Origin: 14-2 sp963628035
Lineage (GTDB): Bacteria; Bacillota; Clostridia; Lachnospirales; Lachnospiraceae
Reading direction: 5' to 3'
NCBI GenBank assembly: GCA_963628035.1
Contig: CAVGED010000145.1
Location: forward strand, 1-6,653
DNA length: 6,653 nt
Part shown: positions 5,359 through 6,653 of the stretch, one piece after another
Layout: every line of letters starts with the position of its first letter
Numbering within the stretch: position 1 is the stretch's first letter
Position numbers and translations under genes: made by a program
Notes under the pieces: generated by a model
Seen by the model: only the letters and a program-made list of their open reading frames with translations
Told to the model about the DNA's origin: nothing
Database searches by the model: none

Positions 5359-6653
5359 ATGAACAAGACAGCCATAAAAAATTTTGCGATCTGGGCGCGG
5401 AACAAGCTGATTGCAGATGTCAGCTATGATGCCCGATTGATCGGTATTACGGAGGACGGCATTGCAAATCCGCTGCCCCAGAGCTTCGGGGGCACCCAGT
5501 TCTTTGATATCGGCACCGCAGAGCCGTATTCGATCTCCGGCGAGGCGGTGCGCCAGCGCGACAAGCTGGTGGAGGTCATCCAGCAGAAGGAAAAGGATAC
5601 CGACTACAAAACCGCATATCAGTATGTGATCGAGGAAGTTGCCTACACATGGTTCAACCGCCTGATTGCGATTCGTTTCATGGAGGTCAACGACTATCTG
5701 CCTTCCCATATCCGGGTGCTCTCTTCCGAGAGCGGAAAGCTGGAACCGGATCTGGTTACAACGCCCTTTGACGCGGATTTGTCCTTCACTGCGGAGGAAG
5801 AGGCACAAATTTTCCAGCTGAAGCAGGACAACAAGCTGGACGAGGTGTTCCGCATCCTGTTTTTGAAGCAGTGCAATGCCCTGAATGAGATTCTGCCTGC
5901 TCTGTTTGAAAAGACAAAGAACTACACCGAGCTGTTGCTCAGCCTGTCCGTTATCGACCAGGACGGCGTGGTCTATCACTTGATCCACGATATCCCGGAG
6001 GATGATTTCAACATCGAGCGCGGCGGTCAGGTGGAGATCATCGGCTGGCTGTACCAGTATTACAATACCGAGCCGAAGGCCGCTGCCTTTGCCAAGAACG
6101 GCAAGATCACCAAAGAGGAAATCCCTGCCGTGACCCAGCTGTTCACCCCGGACTGGATCGTCCGCTACATGGTGGAGAACAGCCTTGGCCGTCTGTGGGT
6201 GGAAGGACACCCGGACTGCGGCCTGAAAGAAAACTGGAAATACTATCTGGAAGAGGCAGAGCAGGAGCCGGAAGTGCAGGCGAAACTGGCAGAAATTCGC
6301 AAAGAGTATGCCGCACTGAATCCGGAAGATATCAAGCTTATCGATCCCTGCATGGGTTCCGGCCATATCCTCGTATATGCCTTTGATGTGCTGATGCAGA
6401 TTTACGAGAGTGCCGGTTACAGCCAGCGTGATGCTGCAAAGAGCATTCTGGAGCACAACATCTACGGTCTGGACATTGATGACCGCGCTTATCAGTTGGC
6501 GTATTTTGCTGTGATGATGAAAGCACGGCAGTACAACCGCCGTATCCTCAACGGTGAAAATACCTGCCATGTCTATGCCATTCAGGAGAGTAACAGCATC
6601 AACCGTGCACACCTGAAGTATTTCGGCGCAGGGATGGATGATATTGAGAAGAA
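5359..6653 (+). CDS. pglX: BREX adenine-specific DNA methyltransferase PglX, N-terminal 431 residues (cut by window edge)
   Basis: The frame is open from ATG 5359 to the right edge, covering 431 codons; PglX proteins are usually about 1200 residues, so roughly one third is visible. It starts Met-Asn-Lys-Thr-Ala-Ile-Lys-Asn-Phe-Ala-Ile-Trp-Ala-Arg, the standard PglX opening. The segment Tyr-Thr-Trp-Phe-Asn-Arg (96-101) with Arg-Phe-Met-Glu (106-109) is also typical. The Gln-Leu-Phe-Thr-Pro-Asp-Trp-Ile-Val run (260-268) is the pre-motif I (motif X-like) segment. The S-adenosylmethionine-binding motif I is DPCMGSGHI (329-337), and motif II is around Tyr-Gly-Leu-Asp-Ile-Asp (369-374), where an acidic residue usually contacts the cofactor ribose. 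The catalytic Asn-Pro-Pro-Tyr motif (IV) and the target recognition region lie beyond the edge, so activity and methylation site cannot be judged. Family knowledge: PglX makes N6-methyladenine at one asymmetric site; this marks self, and the protein is also needed for phage exclusion. pglX genes can vary in phase; no homopolymer tract or inverted repeat long enough for that is seen in this part. GC is much higher than in brxA (40/60 at 5521-5580, 37/60 at 6121-6180). Confidence 0.95.
   Translation, partial: MNKTAIKNFAIWARNKLIADVSYDARLIGITEDGIANPLPQSFGGTQFFDIGTAEPYSISGEAVRQRDKLVEVIQQKEKDTDYKTAYQYVIEEVAYTWFNRLIAIRFMEVNDYLPSHIRVLSSESGKLEPDLVTTPFDADLSFTAEEEAQIFQLKQDNKLDEVFRILFLKQCNALNEILPALFEKTKNYTELLLSLSVIDQDGVVYHLIHDIPEDDFNIERGGQVEIIGWLYQYYNTEPKAAAFAKNGKITKEEIPAVTQLFTPDWIVRYMVENSLGRLWVEGHPDCGLKENWKYYLEEAEQEPEVQAKLAEIRKEYAALNPEDIKLIDPCMGSGHILVYAFDVLMQIYESAGYSQRDAAKSILEHNIYGLDIDDRAYQLAYFAVMMKARQYNRRILNGENTCHVYAIQESNSINRAHLKYFGAGMDDIEK

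Noticed and set aside
5376..5385. A6T4 tract near the pglX start as a phase-variation or slippage site
   Set aside because: Six A residues are too short to be a typical slippage tract, and the frame is intact on both sides.
5188..6612. A 474-codon minus-strand open frame spanning the end of brxC, the spacer and pglX
   Set aside because: It has the same in-register antisense relation to both brxC and pglX. The sense-strand pglX frame has clear methyltransferase motifs, so the minus-strand frame is an artefact.

Overview
The window carries the first part of a BREX (bacteriophage exclusion) phage-defence operon of the type 1 order. All genes are on the + strand: a small helix-turn-helix (HTH) gene, brxA (DUF1819), brxB (DUF1788), brxC (large P-loop ATPase) and the first 431 codons of pglX (adenine-specific DNA methyltransferase), which runs off the right edge. 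A complete type 1 locus would continue with the rest of pglX, then pglZ and brxL; neither is in the window. BREX is a known system, so the locus is not new as a class. The less familiar parts are the short HTH gene that leads the operon, the repeats around its promoter, and the change in base composition along the operon.

The organism is probably a Firmicute of class Clostridia, for example a gut Oscillospiraceae or Lachnospiraceae member. This is inferred from strong AGGAGG-type ribosome binding sites, a sigma-A-like promoter, moderate GC with lysine/glutamate-rich proteins, and the resemblance of the small HTH protein to short HTH proteins common in clostridia. No taxonomic marker gene is present.

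Layout: bases 1-184 are a non-coding leader with a 14-bp palindrome (23-36), a good promoter (TTGACT at 97-102, 17-bp spacer, TAGAAT at 120-125) and short repeats. The HTH gene (185-412) overlaps the chosen brxA start (393) by 20 bases. brxA ends at 1001 and brxB starts at 1003; 18 bases separate brxB from brxC (1642-5295), and 63 bases separate brxC from pglX (5359 to the edge). This packing and the lack of any visible terminator suggest one transcript.

Working together (family knowledge): PglX methylates a non-palindromic site and marks host DNA as self, while BrxA (a NusB-like fold that binds DNA), BrxB, BrxC, PglZ and BrxL take part in blocking replication of unmarked phage DNA. The HTH protein could set expression of the operon; that is inference from position and fold.
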